In this document: one piece after another, positions 39,540-46,957 of the stretch
Layout of the letters: every line of letters starts with the position of its first letter
Numbering within the stretch: position 1 is the first letter of the stretch
Assembly (NCBI RefSeq): GCF_039544105.1
Contig: NZ_BAABLA010000003.1
From: Haloechinothrix_A salitolerans
GTDB lineage: Bacteria > Actinomycetota > Actinomycetes > Mycobacteriales > Pseudonocardiaceae
Reading direction: 5' to 3' (one strand)
Length of the DNA: 64,000 nucleotides
Program-made: the position numbers and the translations under genes
The notes under the pieces: model-generated
The model's input: only the letters and a program-made list of their open reading frames with translations
What the model was told of the DNA's origin: nothing
Database searches by the model: none

Positions 39540-40478
39540 GTGACCGCTGCCCAGACTCCATCCGAGACGACGTCAACCACGGCCCCCGAGCAGGGCATCG
39601 AGAAGGGCACCGCGCGGGTCAAGCGCGGCATGGCCGAGATGCTCAAGGGCGGGGTGATCATGGACGTGGTCACGCCGGAGCAGGCCAAGATCGCCGAGGA
39701 CGCCGGTGCCGTCGCCGTTATGGCGCTCGAGCGCGTGCCCGCGGACATCCGTGCGCAGGGCGGCGTCGCCAGGATGAGCGACCCCGATCTGATCGACGGG
39801 ATCATCAACGCCGTCTCGATTCCGGTCATGGCGAAGGCCAGGATCGGCCACTTCGTCGAGGCGCAGGTCCTCCAGGCGCTCGGCGTCGACTACATCGACG
39901 AGTCCGAGGTGCTCACGCCGGCCGACTACACCAACCACATCGACAAGTTCGCGTTCACCGTGCCGTTCGTGTGCGGGGCGACCAACCTCGGCGAGGCGCT
40001 GCGTCGCATCACCGAGGGCGCCGCGATGATCCGCTCCAAGGGCGAGGCCGGTACCGGTGACGTCTCCAACGCGACCACACACATGCGGCAGATTCGCGCC
40101 GAGATCCGCAAGCTGTCCTCGCTTCCTGAGGATGAGCTTTACGTCGCGGCCAAGGAGCTGCAGGCGCCGTACCCGCTGGTCGCCGAGGTCGCGCGTAATG
40201 GCAAGTTGCCAGTGGTGCTGTTCACCGCCGGTGGGATCGCCAGCCCCGCCGACGCGGCCATGATGATGCAGCTCGGCGCCGAGGGCGTGTTCGTCGGTTC
40301 CGGCATCTTCAAGTCCGGCAATCCGGCGCAGCGTGCCGAGGCGATCGTCAAGGCCACCACGTTCCACGACGACCCCGACATGATCGCCAAGGTGTCCCGT
40401 GGTCTTGGCGAGGCCATGGTCGGGATCAACGTCGAAGAGGTCCCTGAGCCGCACCGGCTGGCCGAGCGCGGCTGGTAA
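39540..40478 (+). CDS. pdxS: Pyridoxal 5'-phosphate synthase lyase subunit PdxS
   Basis: 312 residues, slightly longer than usual because of a Thr/Ser-rich N-terminus. KRGMAEMLKGGVIMDVVTPE, IPVMAKARIGHFVEAQVLQA (with the catalytic Lys near residue 98), DEADVL-like DESEVL and TGDVSNATTHMR are signatures of the family. With PdxT it makes PLP from ribose 5-phosphate, glyceraldehyde 3-phosphate and glutamine-derived ammonia. GTG at 39540 follows GAAAGG. pdxT is separated from it by 3.5 kb of unrelated genes here. Confidence 0.95.
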   Translation: MTAAQTPSETTSTTAPEQGIEKGTARVKRGMAEMLKGGVIMDVVTPEQAKIAEDAGAVAVMALERVPADIRAQGGVARMSDPDLIDGIINAVSIPVMAKARIGHFVEAQVLQALGVDYIDESEVLTPADYTNHIDKFAFTVPFVCGATNLGEALRRITEGAAMIRSKGEAGTGDVSNATTHMRQIRAEIRKLSSLPEDELYVAAKELQAPYPLVAEVARNGKLPVVLFTAGGIASPADAAMMMQLGAEGVFVGSGIFKSGNPAQRAEAIVKATTFHDDPDMIAKVSRGLGEAMVGINVEEVPEPHRLAERGW

Positions 40479-40498
40479 CCGCTCAAGCGGGCCGGACT

Positions 40499-40548
40499 CG
40501 GGCTCCCCGCCGCGCGAGTCGATCAGCCTTCTCGCGTGACGGAGCCCG
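40499..40548. terminator. Nested hairpins between convergent genes
   Basis: CGGGCTCC (40499-40506) pairs with GGAGCCCG (40541-40548), and inside it CGCGAG (40513-40518) pairs with CTCGCG (40531-40536). Located between the ends of pdxS and the minus-strand membrane-protein gene, it can serve both. Confidence 0.6.
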
Positions 40549-40555
40549 TGTGGGC

Positions 40556-40786
40556 TCAGACGTGGGGTGGCGACCAGCGGTCGCGCGGCCACCAGTCGGC
40601 CGCGATCCGTTGCGCGCCGCGCGGTTGTTTGATCACACTGACCAGTTGGAACTGGTGCCTGCGCGTACCAGAAGGCGCCCAGGACGCGATCTCGCGTTCG
40701 ATGCCTCGGCAGACCCGCCTGACGAGAAGCAGGGGAAGGCCGATCACGACGAAGAGCAGCAGGGCAAGTTCGACGACGATGGGCAT
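40556..40786 (-). CDS. Small single-span membrane protein
   Basis: 76 residues. MPIVVELALLLFVVIGLPLL forms one membrane helix, followed by a basic cytoplasmic segment (RRVCRGIEREIASW) and ending with a Trp/Arg/Pro-rich tail (DWWPRDRWSPPHV). TAGGA/GGGAG precedes the ATG at 40786. Codon use is normal. No family is recognised; it is separated by about 110 bases from the zinc-ribbon gene upstream, so it may or may not share its transcript. Confidence 0.6.
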   Translation of the reverse strand: MPIVVELALLLFVVIGLPLLLVRRVCRGIEREIASWAPSGTRRHQFQLVSVIKQPRGAQRIAADWWPRDRWSPPHV

Positions 40787-40898
40787 ACCGGTCCTACTCC
40801 CACGGGTGCGTGACGGTGGCGCAGACGTGACGTCCCGGTAGCACCGGGATGTACAGAATCCGTCGTATTGTAACCCGTTCGTGTTACAGCCGAGGCTG

Positions 40899-41084
40899 TT
40901 ACCAATACTCGCGTGGCAGTTTGCCCTCGATATCGCGCACGTGGTCGCGGGCGCATTGGGGGCACAGCCAGTGGGTCCCGGTGGCATCGGTGTCGCTGGC
41001 CCAGGCGAGCGCGTCGACGTCGGTGTCGGTCGAACGGTCCCTGCCGCAGTGCTCGCAGTTGATCGGTTCGGGTCGCTCGCTCAT
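40899..41084 (-). CDS. Small zinc-ribbon protein
   Basis: 61 residues with two Cys pairs, CEHC near residue 10 and CPQC near residue 41, enough for one zinc ribbon, and ending VRDIEGKLPREYW. The ATG at 41084 overlaps the stop of the XRE-cupin regulator (ATGA), so the two are co-translated. Similar very small Cys-pair proteins are widespread in actinobacteria without known function. Confidence 0.7.
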   Translation of the reverse strand: MSERPEPINCEHCGRDRSTDTDVDALAWASDTDATGTHWLCPQCARDHVRDIEGKLPREYW

Positions 41085-41644
41085 ATGTGCTCCATGACCA
41101 GGATGAACCAAGTGCCTGGTTCGAGTGCTTCGTAGACGTGCGGCACATCGCCCGGGAACGCCGTGTAGTCGCCCGCGTCCAGTTCGACGGCGTCTTCGGC
41201 GGGGCCGGTGCGCATCCGTCCCGCGCCGACGATCAGGTGTTCCACGGTGCCGGGATTGTGCGGGTCCGCCTTGCGGGGAGCGCCCGGCTCCATGGTGATC
41301 GTGTAGAGGTCGCGGCGGGCGTGCGGCGGGCAGGACGCGAGCAGCGTGCCGATGAAGTGTGCCTGCTCGGAGGTAACGGCGGGTCCTTCGCCCGCCCGGA
41401 CTACTCGGACCGTCGGTTTGGGTGGGTCGACGAGCCGCGAGAACGGCACCTCTAGGGCGACGCCGAGCGCCCAGAGCGTCTCGATGCTGGGGTTTCCGGC
41501 GCCGGACTCCAGCTGCGAGAGCGTGGACTTGGCGATCCCGGCTCGCTTGGCGACCTCGCTGAGTGACAGTCCGGCGCGCGTGCGTTCGCGTCGGAGGGCG
41601 TCGGCGATGGCCGTCAAGGGCGCGGTGGTGTGGTCATCCGGCAT
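41081..41644 (-). CDS. XRE-cupin transcriptional regulator
   Basis: 187 residues. N-terminal XRE helix-turn-helix (ALRRERTRAGLSLSEVAKRA, GIAKSTLSQLESGAGNPSIE) and a C-terminal cupin sensor (TMEPGAPRKADPHNPGTVEH, LDAGDYTAFPGDVPHVY). ATG at 41644 has GGAG eight bases upstream and was preferred to a GTG four codons earlier. It is divergent from azlCD, and the shared region holds strong palindromes, so it very likely controls the exporter and itself, probably in response to an amino acid. Confidence 0.9.
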   Translation of the reverse strand: MPDDHTTAPLTAIADALRRERTRAGLSLSEVAKRAGIAKSTLSQLESGAGNPSIETLWALGVALEVPFSRLVDPPKPTVRVVRAGEGPAVTSEQAHFIGTLLASCPPHARRDLYTITMEPGAPRKADPHNPGTVEHLIVGAGRMRTGPAEDAVELDAGDYTAFPGDVPHVYEALEPGTWFILVMEHI

Positions 41645-41664
41645 TGTTCGCTCCACAAGTACAC

Positions 41665-41698
41665 TCGTTCGTGTTGACGAACGATGTCATTGTCGTTC
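41665..41698. promoter_or_regulatory. Triple half-site operator and promoter between the cupin regulator and azlC
   Basis: TCGTTCG-N6-CGAACGA (41665-41684) is a perfect palindrome. Its right half also pairs with TCGTTC at 41693-41698 (GAACGA-N8-TCGTTC). A TTGACG -35-like box (41674-41679) lies inside it and CATTAT/TATAGT near 41698-41706 can be the -10, placing the transcript start close to the azlC ATG at 41711. No ribosome site is seen there, so a leaderless azlC mRNA is likely. Confidence 0.65.
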
Positions 41699-41710
41699 AT
41701 TATAGTGCCC

Positions 41711-42472
41711 ATGCGTTCGCTATACCGAACACGACGTCTCGTGCAGGGGGATCTCGCCAGGGACATCGCGCTCGTGCTGCTGGCGGGCGGCATCGTCGGT
41801 GTCTCCTTCGGTGCGATCGCGGTCGGGGCCGGACTGCCGATGTGGCTGCCGATGCTGCTGTCATTGCTGGTGTTCGCCGGTGCGGCGCAGTTTCTGTTCG
41901 TGGGCATCATCGCAGCGGGCGGTAACCTGGTCGCCGCGGTGCTCGCTGGCCTGCTGGTCAACGCCCGTCACGTGCCGTTCGGCTTCGCTGTCGGGGACGT
42001 CCTGGGCAGCGGCTGGCGCAGATGGATGGGCACTCACGTGATGATCGATGAGGCGGTGGCCTTCGCGCTCGCCCAGCGGGACGCCGACCGGCGCGGGGCG
42101 GCGTACTGGGTATGCGGCGTCGGTCTGTTCGTGTGCTGGAACGTCGGCGTCGTGCTCGGTGCCGTCGCGGGTACCGCTCTCAGCGACACCGCGACGTTGG
42201 GCCTCGATGCCGCGTTTCCCGCCGTGCTGTTGGCGCTGGTGCTGCCTTCGCTGCGAGATAAGGCGACTAGCGCGGCGGCTCTGATGGGCGTCGTGATCGC
42301 GCTGGTGGCGACACCGGTGCTGCCCGCGGGTTTGCCCGTACTGCTGGCGCTGCTCGCCCTGCCAATCGCGCTTGTGCTGCGCGGCGCCCGCGGACGCGCG
42401 GACGCAGGGGAGGTACGGGAATCCGCATGCGCGGCGGAGCCAGGGGAGGAGGCGTCGTGTCCGAGCAGATGA
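41711..42472 (+). CDS. azlC: Branched-chain amino acid exporter large subunit (AzlC family)
   Basis: 253 residues, about five to seven membrane helices. GGIVGVSFGAIAVGAGLPMW, then FAGAAQFLFVGIIAAGG and LVNARHVPFGFAVGD are the AzlC family landmarks. The last 25 residues are hydrophilic and overlap the azlD start by 16 bases. With AzlD it exports branched-chain or related amino acids. GTG 41705 is an alternative start; ATG 41711 fits the predicted leaderless promoter. Confidence 0.88.
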   Translation: MRSLYRTRRLVQGDLARDIALVLLAGGIVGVSFGAIAVGAGLPMWLPMLLSLLVFAGAAQFLFVGIIAAGGNLVAAVLAGLLVNARHVPFGFAVGDVLGSGWRRWMGTHVMIDEAVAFALAQRDADRRGAAYWVCGVGLFVCWNVGVVLGAVAGTALSDTATLGLDAAFPAVLLALVLPSLRDKATSAAALMGVVIALVATPVLPAGLPVLLALLALPIALVLRGARGRADAGEVRESACAAEPGEEASCPSR

Positions 42473-42780
42473 CGCTGATTGGCGCTGTCGTTGTGCTGGC
42501 GGCCGGAACCTACGCGCTACGCGCCTGCGGGCCAGTGCTGCGTGAGCGGGTGCGGCTGCCGCGACGGGCGGAGGAGGCGATGACGCTGGCTGCCGTGCTG
42601 TTGTTGGCCGCGCTGGTCGGTACGGCGGCCTTGACGGAGGCGGGCGGCTTCGCTGGCTGGGCACGCCCGGCCGGGGTGCTGGTCGGTGGGGTGCTCGCCT
42701 GGCGCAAGGTGCCGTTCGCCGTGGTGGTGCTCGCCGCCGCCGCGACCGCCGCGCTCCTGCGGCTGGCCGGGGTGCCCTGA
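42457..42780 (+). CDS. azlD: Branched-chain amino acid exporter small subunit (AzlD family)
   Basis: 107 residues, about four membrane helices (MTLIGAVVVLAAGTYALRAC; AMTLAAVLLLAALVGTAAL). YALRACGPVLRERVRLP is the conserved AzlD loop. GTG at 42457 follows GGGGAGGAGG inside the end of azlC, so translation is coupled. Forms the exporter with AzlC. Confidence 0.85.
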   Translation: MSEQMTLIGAVVVLAAGTYALRACGPVLRERVRLPRRAEEAMTLAAVLLLAALVGTAALTEAGGFAGWARPAGVLVGGVLAWRKVPFAVVVLAAAATAALLRLAGVP

Positions 42781-42789
42781 GCGGCTCGG

Positions 42790-43380
42790 TCAGTGCGCAC
42801 GTTGCGCACCGGCCGCGGCGGTGAGCAGGCTTTCTGCCGCGGCCCGTGCACCATGGGCTGCGTCCGGGTTCTGGGTGATCGACGCCGATACGATCGCGCC
42901 GTCGATGAGTAGTAGCAGTTGTTCGGCTACCGCGAGCGGCTCATCGACAGCGAGCGGTTCCACCAGGGCTGTCAGGTAGCGCTTGAGCTCATCCTTGTGG
43001 TGCCGGGCGATGTCCGCCACGGCCGGGGAGGTGGCGGACAGTTCTCCGAAGGAGTTGATGAAGGCGCAGCCCCGGAAGCCGGGCTCGCGAAACCACTCGT
43101 GCAGCCAGTCGAAGACCGCCGTCACCCGGTCAGCGGGTTCGGATCGCTGGTCGGCGAACGACATCAGCGCTTCTCGCCAGCGCTGGTCACGTCGCCGCAG
43201 GTACTCCACGACGAGGTGCTCCTTCGAGGTGAATGACTGGTAAAGGCGCTTGAGGGAGACCCCGCACCTGGCGCGGATAGCGTCCATACCCACCGCCTGC
43301 ACGCCGCGTTCGTAGAACAGTTCCTCGGCGGCGTTCAGCACCCGCGTGTAAGCCTCGCTGTGATCCACGACATCTCCCAC
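42790..43380 (-). CDS. TetR-family transcriptional regulator
   Basis: 196 residues. VLNAAEELFYERGVQAVGMD, then AIRARCGVSLKRLYQSFTSK is the TetR helix-turn-helix, followed by a ligand-binding part with WFREPGFRGCAFINSFGELS, typical of the TetR_C/YcdC-like group. It is divergent from the NTF2-like gene, and two identical palindromes between them are the expected binding sites for autoregulation and control of that gene. Confidence 0.9.
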   Translation of the reverse strand: MGDVVDHSEAYTRVLNAAEELFYERGVQAVGMDAIRARCGVSLKRLYQSFTSKEHLVVEYLRRRDQRWREALMSFADQRSEPADRVTAVFDWLHEWFREPGFRGCAFINSFGELSATSPAVADIARHHKDELKRYLTALVEPLAVDEPLAVAEQLLLLIDGAIVSASITQNPDAAHGARAAAESLLTAAAGAQRAH

Positions 43381-43387
43381 TAGTATC

Positions 43388-43440
43388 GAGAACGATCGTT
43401 CTCTACACTACCGCACAGTGCGGAGAACGATCGTTCTCCG
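43388..43440. promoter_or_regulatory. Two identical palindromic operators of the TetR regulator
   Basis: GAGAACGATCGTTCTC occurs twice, at 43388-43403 and 43423-43438; the second extends to the 20-base palindrome CGGAGAACGATCGTTCTCCG (43421-43440). Centres are 35 bp apart, a little over three helical turns. They fill the divergent TetR/NTF2-like promoter region. Confidence 0.85.
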
Positions 43441-43460
43441 GTTGCTGAGGAGGTACCGTG

Positions 43461-43919
43461 ATGACCGAACGACCACCGTTCCCACCGTTCGACGAGCACA
43501 CCGCACCGCAGAAGGTGCAGGCCGCCGAGGACGCCTGGAACACGCGTGACCCGGAACGAGTGGCGCTCGCTTACACCGAGGATTCGGTGTGGCGCAACCG
43601 CGACGAGTTCGTCACCGGCCGCGCCGAGATCGTCGAGTTTCTGCGCGGGAAATGGGAGCGCGAGCTTGACTACGCCCTGCGCAAGGAGCTGTGGGGGTTC
43701 AGGGGAAACCGGATCGCGGTGCGCTTCCAGTACGAGTGCCGTGACCAAGAGGGTCAGTACTGGCGCAGCTACGGCAACGAGCTGTGGGAATTCACCGACG
43801 CCGGACTCATGCGCCGTCGTGAGGCGAGCATCAACGACGTTCGCATCAACAAAGAGGATCGCCGCATTCTCGGTACGCGTCCCACTGCCGAGCGGGGTTC
43901 GCCGCTGCCCGTCCGGTAA
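43461..43919 (+). CDS. NTF2-like (DUF1348-type) protein
   Basis: 152 residues. TAPQKVQAAEDAWNTRDPER, then VALAYTEDSVWRNRDEFVTG and WRSYGNELWEFTDAGLMRRR match the nuclear-transport-factor-2-like proteins annotated as DUF1348. The cone-shaped fold often binds or converts small molecules; activity is unknown. ATG at 43461 has AGGAGG seven bases upstream; a GTG one codon earlier is possible. Controlled in all likelihood by the divergent TetR gene. Confidence 0.85.
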   Translation: MTERPPFPPFDEHTAPQKVQAAEDAWNTRDPERVALAYTEDSVWRNRDEFVTGRAEIVEFLRGKWERELDYALRKELWGFRGNRIAVRFQYECRDQEGQYWRSYGNELWEFTDAGLMRRREASINDVRINKEDRRILGTRPTAERGSPLPVR

Positions 43920-44044
43920 GCGATCGCTCGCGATGCCAACGGCGACGGCATAGTCGCGATGCGGCTGGTAGCCGCACCCGGTCGGTGCTCGCTGACGCTG
44001 CGCGATTAGGCTGGTGAGCAGTCATTTCCGGAGGGATTCGCGGT

Positions 44045-44683
44045 TTGTCTGCTGCTCAGCCATGTGTCGGTGTGCTCGCGTTACAGGGCGATGTGCGGGA
44101 GCACGTCGCGTCGCTGCGCGCCGCTGGCGTGCGCACCATGACGGTGCGCAGGGAGTCGGAACTCGCCACCGTGGATGGCCTCGTCATCCCCGGTGGCGAG
44201 TCGACGACGATGTCGCGGCTACTGGACACGTTCGACCTGTTGGAACCGCTGCGTAAGCGGCTCGCCGGCGGGATGCCCGCATACGGTTCCTGCGCCGGCA
44301 TGATCTTGCTGGCCAATGAGGTGCTCGACGGGCGGGAAGACCAGCACCAGCTCGGCGCGTTGGACATTACGGTGCGGCGGAACGCGTTCGGCAGGCAGGT
44401 GGACTCCTTCGAGGAGGACCTGGCGTTCACCGGAATCGATGATGGACCGGTGCACGCGGTGTTCATCAGGGCGCCGTGGGTGGAGTCGGCACGCGGCGAC
44501 GTCGAGGTCCTCGCCGCAGTGCCCGACACCGCCGCCGCGGGACCAGCCGCGGGTAGGATCGTCGCGGTTCGTCAGGGCGCCGTGCTCGCGACCGCGTTCC
44601 ACCCCGAACTCACTGGTGACGGCAGGGTGCACCGGCTGTTCGCGGACATCGTCCGTGCGGCCGTGTCCGAGGACGCGGCATGA
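44045..44683 (+). CDS. pdxT: Pyridoxal 5'-phosphate synthase glutaminase subunit PdxT
   Basis: 212 residues. GVLALQGDVREHVASLRAAG and LVIPGGESTTMSRLL open the class I glutaminase; the nucleophile Cys near residue 82 is in YGSCAGMI, and FHPEL supplies the His-Glu pair. It feeds ammonia to PdxS. The start is a TTG at 44045 with GGAGGG nine bases upstream; no ATG or GTG fits. A gap of 3.5 kb to pdxS means the two subunits are transcribed separately. Confidence 0.93.
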   Translation: MSAAQPCVGVLALQGDVREHVASLRAAGVRTMTVRRESELATVDGLVIPGGESTTMSRLLDTFDLLEPLRKRLAGGMPAYGSCAGMILLANEVLDGREDQHQLGALDITVRRNAFGRQVDSFEEDLAFTGIDDGPVHAVFIRAPWVESARGDVEVLAAVPDTAAAGPAAGRIVAVRQGAVLATAFHPELTGDGRVHRLFADIVRAAVSEDAA

Positions 44684-44805
44684 GGACCGATATGCCAAGA
44701 AGGTCGAAAGTAGGGCGACGGGCATACGCTCGCTGACCTGCCTGTTCGGCCACGTCGGCCGGATTGGCATCTACCAGAACGGGTAGCAGAGAAGATGGAG
44801 GAGAG

Positions 44806-44886
44806 ATGAGCGGCCACTCCACGCTGGGATGGTACTGCGGCGACCACGAAGCGCTGTTCATCGAAAGCGACATGGAGGACAAATGA
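44806..44886 (+). CDS. Micro-ORF (26 residues) copying the start of yebC
   Basis: ATG at 44806 has a strong GGAGGAGAG site. The first 16 bases are identical to the first 16 of yebC (ATGAGCGGCCACTCCA), so both peptides begin MSGHS; a second shared string, GCGACCACGAAGC, follows in each. The frame ends at a TGA overlapping the yebC ATG (ATGA). It therefore looks like a diverged tandem duplication of the yebC start that now forms a coupled leader peptide. Confidence 0.5.
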   Translation: MSGHSTLGWYCGDHEALFIESDMEDK

Positions 44887-45632
44887 GCGGCCACTCCAAG
44901 TGGGCGACCACGAAGCACAAGAAGGCCGCCCTCGACGCCAAGCGGGGCAAGCTGTTCGCACGGCTGATCAAGAACATCGAGGTGGCGGCCCGCACCGGCG
45001 GGGGCGATCCTGACGCCAACCCGACGCTCTATGACGCGATCCTCAAGGCGAACAAGAACTCCGTCCCCAAGGACAACATCGAGCGTGCCCGCAAGCGGGG
45101 TGCTGGCGAGGAGGCCGGTGGCGCCGACTGGCAGACGATCATGTACGAGGGCTACGCACCCAACGGCGTCGCTGTGCTGATCGAATGCTTGACCGACAAC
45201 AAGAACCGCGCCGCCAGCGAGGTGCGCACCGCGCTGACCCGCAATGGCGGTTCGCTGGCCGACCCGGGCTCGGTGTCGTACCTGTTCAATCGCAAGGGCG
45301 TGGTGATCGTCCCGAAGAACGACCTCACCGAGGATGACGTGTTGATGATGGTGCTCGACGCCGGCGCCGAGGAGGTCAACGACCTCGGTGAGAGCTTCGA
45401 GATCGTCTCCGAGGCCACCGACCTGCTCGCGGTGCGTGACGCGGTGCGCGAGGCAGGGTACGACTACGAGTCGGCGGAGAACAGTTTCTTGGCGTCGGTG
45501 AACGTGCCGCTCGACGCGGACGGCGCGAAGAAGGTGTTCAAGCTGATCGAGGCCCTTGAGGACGCCGACGACGTGCAGAACGTCTACGCCAACTTCGACG
45601 TCAGCGACGAGGTGCTCGCCGAGGTCGGCTGA
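44883..45632 (+). CDS. yebC: YebC/TACO1-family protein
   Basis: 249 residues, full length. MSGHSKWATTKHKKAALDAK, then IEVAARTGGGDPDANPTLYD, KANKNSVPKDNIERARKRG and MYEGYAPNGVAVLIECLTDN are all family signatures. Historically called a regulator, the family has been linked to translation of proline-rich stretches as well as DNA binding. ATG at 44883 lies inside the overlap with the micro-ORF; GGAGG also precedes it. Sits between pdxT and ruvC as in mycobacteria. Confidence 0.95.
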   Translation: MSGHSKWATTKHKKAALDAKRGKLFARLIKNIEVAARTGGGDPDANPTLYDAILKANKNSVPKDNIERARKRGAGEEAGGADWQTIMYEGYAPNGVAVLIECLTDNKNRAASEVRTALTRNGGSLADPGSVSYLFNRKGVVIVPKNDLTEDDVLMMVLDAGAEEVNDLGESFEIVSEATDLLAVRDAVREAGYDYESAENSFLASVNVPLDADGAKKVFKLIEALEDADDVQNVYANFDVSDEVLAEVG

Positions 45633-45743
45633 CTGGTACCGACGGCAGCATGCCGCGCCGTGATCACTACGCCGGACGGGTGGTGCGAAGTTCCGCTGGA
45701 CGGTCCTGGGACAGCGGACCGTAAGCAGGCACAATGAACGCCC

Positions 45744-46259
45744 GTGACCACGGACGCATCACCCACACCGGCGCCCCAGACCGACGACATCGAGCGGCTT
45801 CGTGACTGGCTGATCAACGAAGCGGACACCCGAGGCAACGCGGTCGTGTCGGTCGCGCCCGAGGATGGCGTCGGCGGGTATTGCTTCACCGCGGGTGCGT
45901 GGCGCAAGCACGGCGTCCCGGAAGCGGTCGTGGTCGGCCTGCCAGAACAGCTCGCCACGGTGCTGCTCGACGCGTACGTCGACAAGGCCGTGATGGGCGT
46001 TGAGTTCGAGCCAGGCGTGCTCTACGACGGCTTCTTCGAGGGCATCCCGGTCGCGTTCGAGCACGTGGACCCCGCGTACTACCCGGCGTTCTTCGGCTCG
46101 GCGTTCGTGCTCTACCCGGACGGCGACTTTCCCGGCATGCAGATCATCGTGCCGACCCCGGAGGGCAGTTGGCCGTGGGATGACGACGCACCGGAAGGAT
46201 TCGCACGGTGGCAGCCGGTGCTGAACGCGACCGGCAGGCCGTCGTTCTCGCTCGACTGA
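45744..46259 (+). CDS. DUF4262 family protein
   Basis: 171 residues. GGYCFTAGAWRKHGVPEAVV, VGLPEQLATVLLDA and GFFEGIPVAFEHVDPAYYPA, then a Tyr/Trp-rich end (DGDFPGMQIIVPTPEGSWPW), match DUF4262, a small family of unknown function common in actinobacteria. The GTG start at 45744 has no strong ribosome site. Lies upstream of the SOS-controlled ruv operon but is separated from it by the LexA box. Confidence 0.8.
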   Translation: MTTDASPTPAPQTDDIERLRDWLINEADTRGNAVVSVAPEDGVGGYCFTAGAWRKHGVPEAVVVGLPEQLATVLLDAYVDKAVMGVEFEPGVLYDGFFEGIPVAFEHVDPAYYPAFFGSAFVLYPDGDFPGMQIIVPTPEGSWPWDDDAPEGFARWQPVLNATGRPSFSLD

Positions 46260-46315
46260 CGACGTCCCGGCGCGTCGGGTCGAACCCGCGGCGAGCGGGC
46301 GGGTAACCTACCTCC

Positions 46316-46331
46316 TCGAACGAGTGTTCGC
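46316..46331 (+). promoter_or_regulatory. LexA (SOS) box upstream of ruvCAB
   Basis: TCGAACGAGTGTTCGC matches the actinobacterial LexA consensus TCGAACRNRYGTTCGA at all but the last position. It starts 33 bases before the ruvC GTG and a TAACCT -10-like box lies just upstream (46304-46309). DNA damage should induce the operon. Confidence 0.85.
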
Positions 46332-46348
46332 CGTAGTGGAGGTTGTCG

Positions 46349-46957
46349 GTGCGCGTTCTCGGGGTGGACCCCGGCCTGACCCGATGCGGGGTCGGCATCG
46401 TCGACGGCGGCACCGGTCGGCAGGTCAGTTGTGTTGGCGTCCATGTGGTGCGCACTCCGGCGGACGCCGATCTTGCCGTACGGCTGCGGCAGGTCGCTGA
46501 CGCTGTCGAGGAGTGGCTGGACGTCTACCAGCCAGACGCGGTGGCCATCGAGCGGGTGTTCAGCCAGCAGAACGTTCGCACGGCCATGGGTACGGCGCAG
46601 GCGAGTGGCGTGGTGGCGCTGAGCGCGGCTCGGCGGTCGCTGCCGGTCGGTTTCCACACGCCGAGCGAGGTCAAGGCGGCCGTCACCGGTTCGGGGCGAG
46701 CGGACAAGCAACAGGTCACCGCCATGGTCACCCGGCTGTTGCGGTTACCGGAACGTCCCAAACCCGCCGACGCGGCCGACGCGCTCGCGCTCGCCGTCTG
46801 CCACATCTGGCGGGAACCGATGCGCGCAAGGCTCGCCGAGGCGGAGCGGCGCGCGACTGATCTGGCCAAAGCACACAAGGCGCGGCTGGCGGCCGCGCGG
46901 GCACAACGAAACGGCGCGGCAAGGCAGAGTGCAGCGCCGCGCCGAGGAGGAACGTGA
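46349..46957 (+). CDS. ruvC: Holliday junction resolvase RuvC
   Basis: 202 residues. VRVLGVDPGLTRCGVGIVDG carries the first catalytic Asp (Asp7); AIERVFSQQNVRTAMGTAQA the Glu; and the closing acidic pair is in KPADAADALALAVCH. It cuts Holliday junctions symmetrically together with RuvAB. GTG at 46349 has GGAGG seven bases upstream. The C-terminus is basic. First gene of the LexA-boxed ruvCAB operon; stop overlaps the ruvA start region. Confidence 0.95.
   Translation: MRVLGVDPGLTRCGVGIVDGGTGRQVSCVGVHVVRTPADADLAVRLRQVADAVEEWLDVYQPDAVAIERVFSQQNVRTAMGTAQASGVVALSAARRSLPVGFHTPSEVKAAVTGSGRADKQQVTAMVTRLLRLPERPKPADAADALALAVCHIWREPMRARLAEAERRATDLAKAHKARLAAARAQRNGAARQSAAPRRGGT

Noticed and set aside
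43388..43440. GAAC-N4-GTTC cores read as LexA boxes
   Set aside because: The inner GATC and flanks do not fit TCGAACRNRYGTTCGA, and the two identical longer palindromes lie in a TetR divergent promoter.
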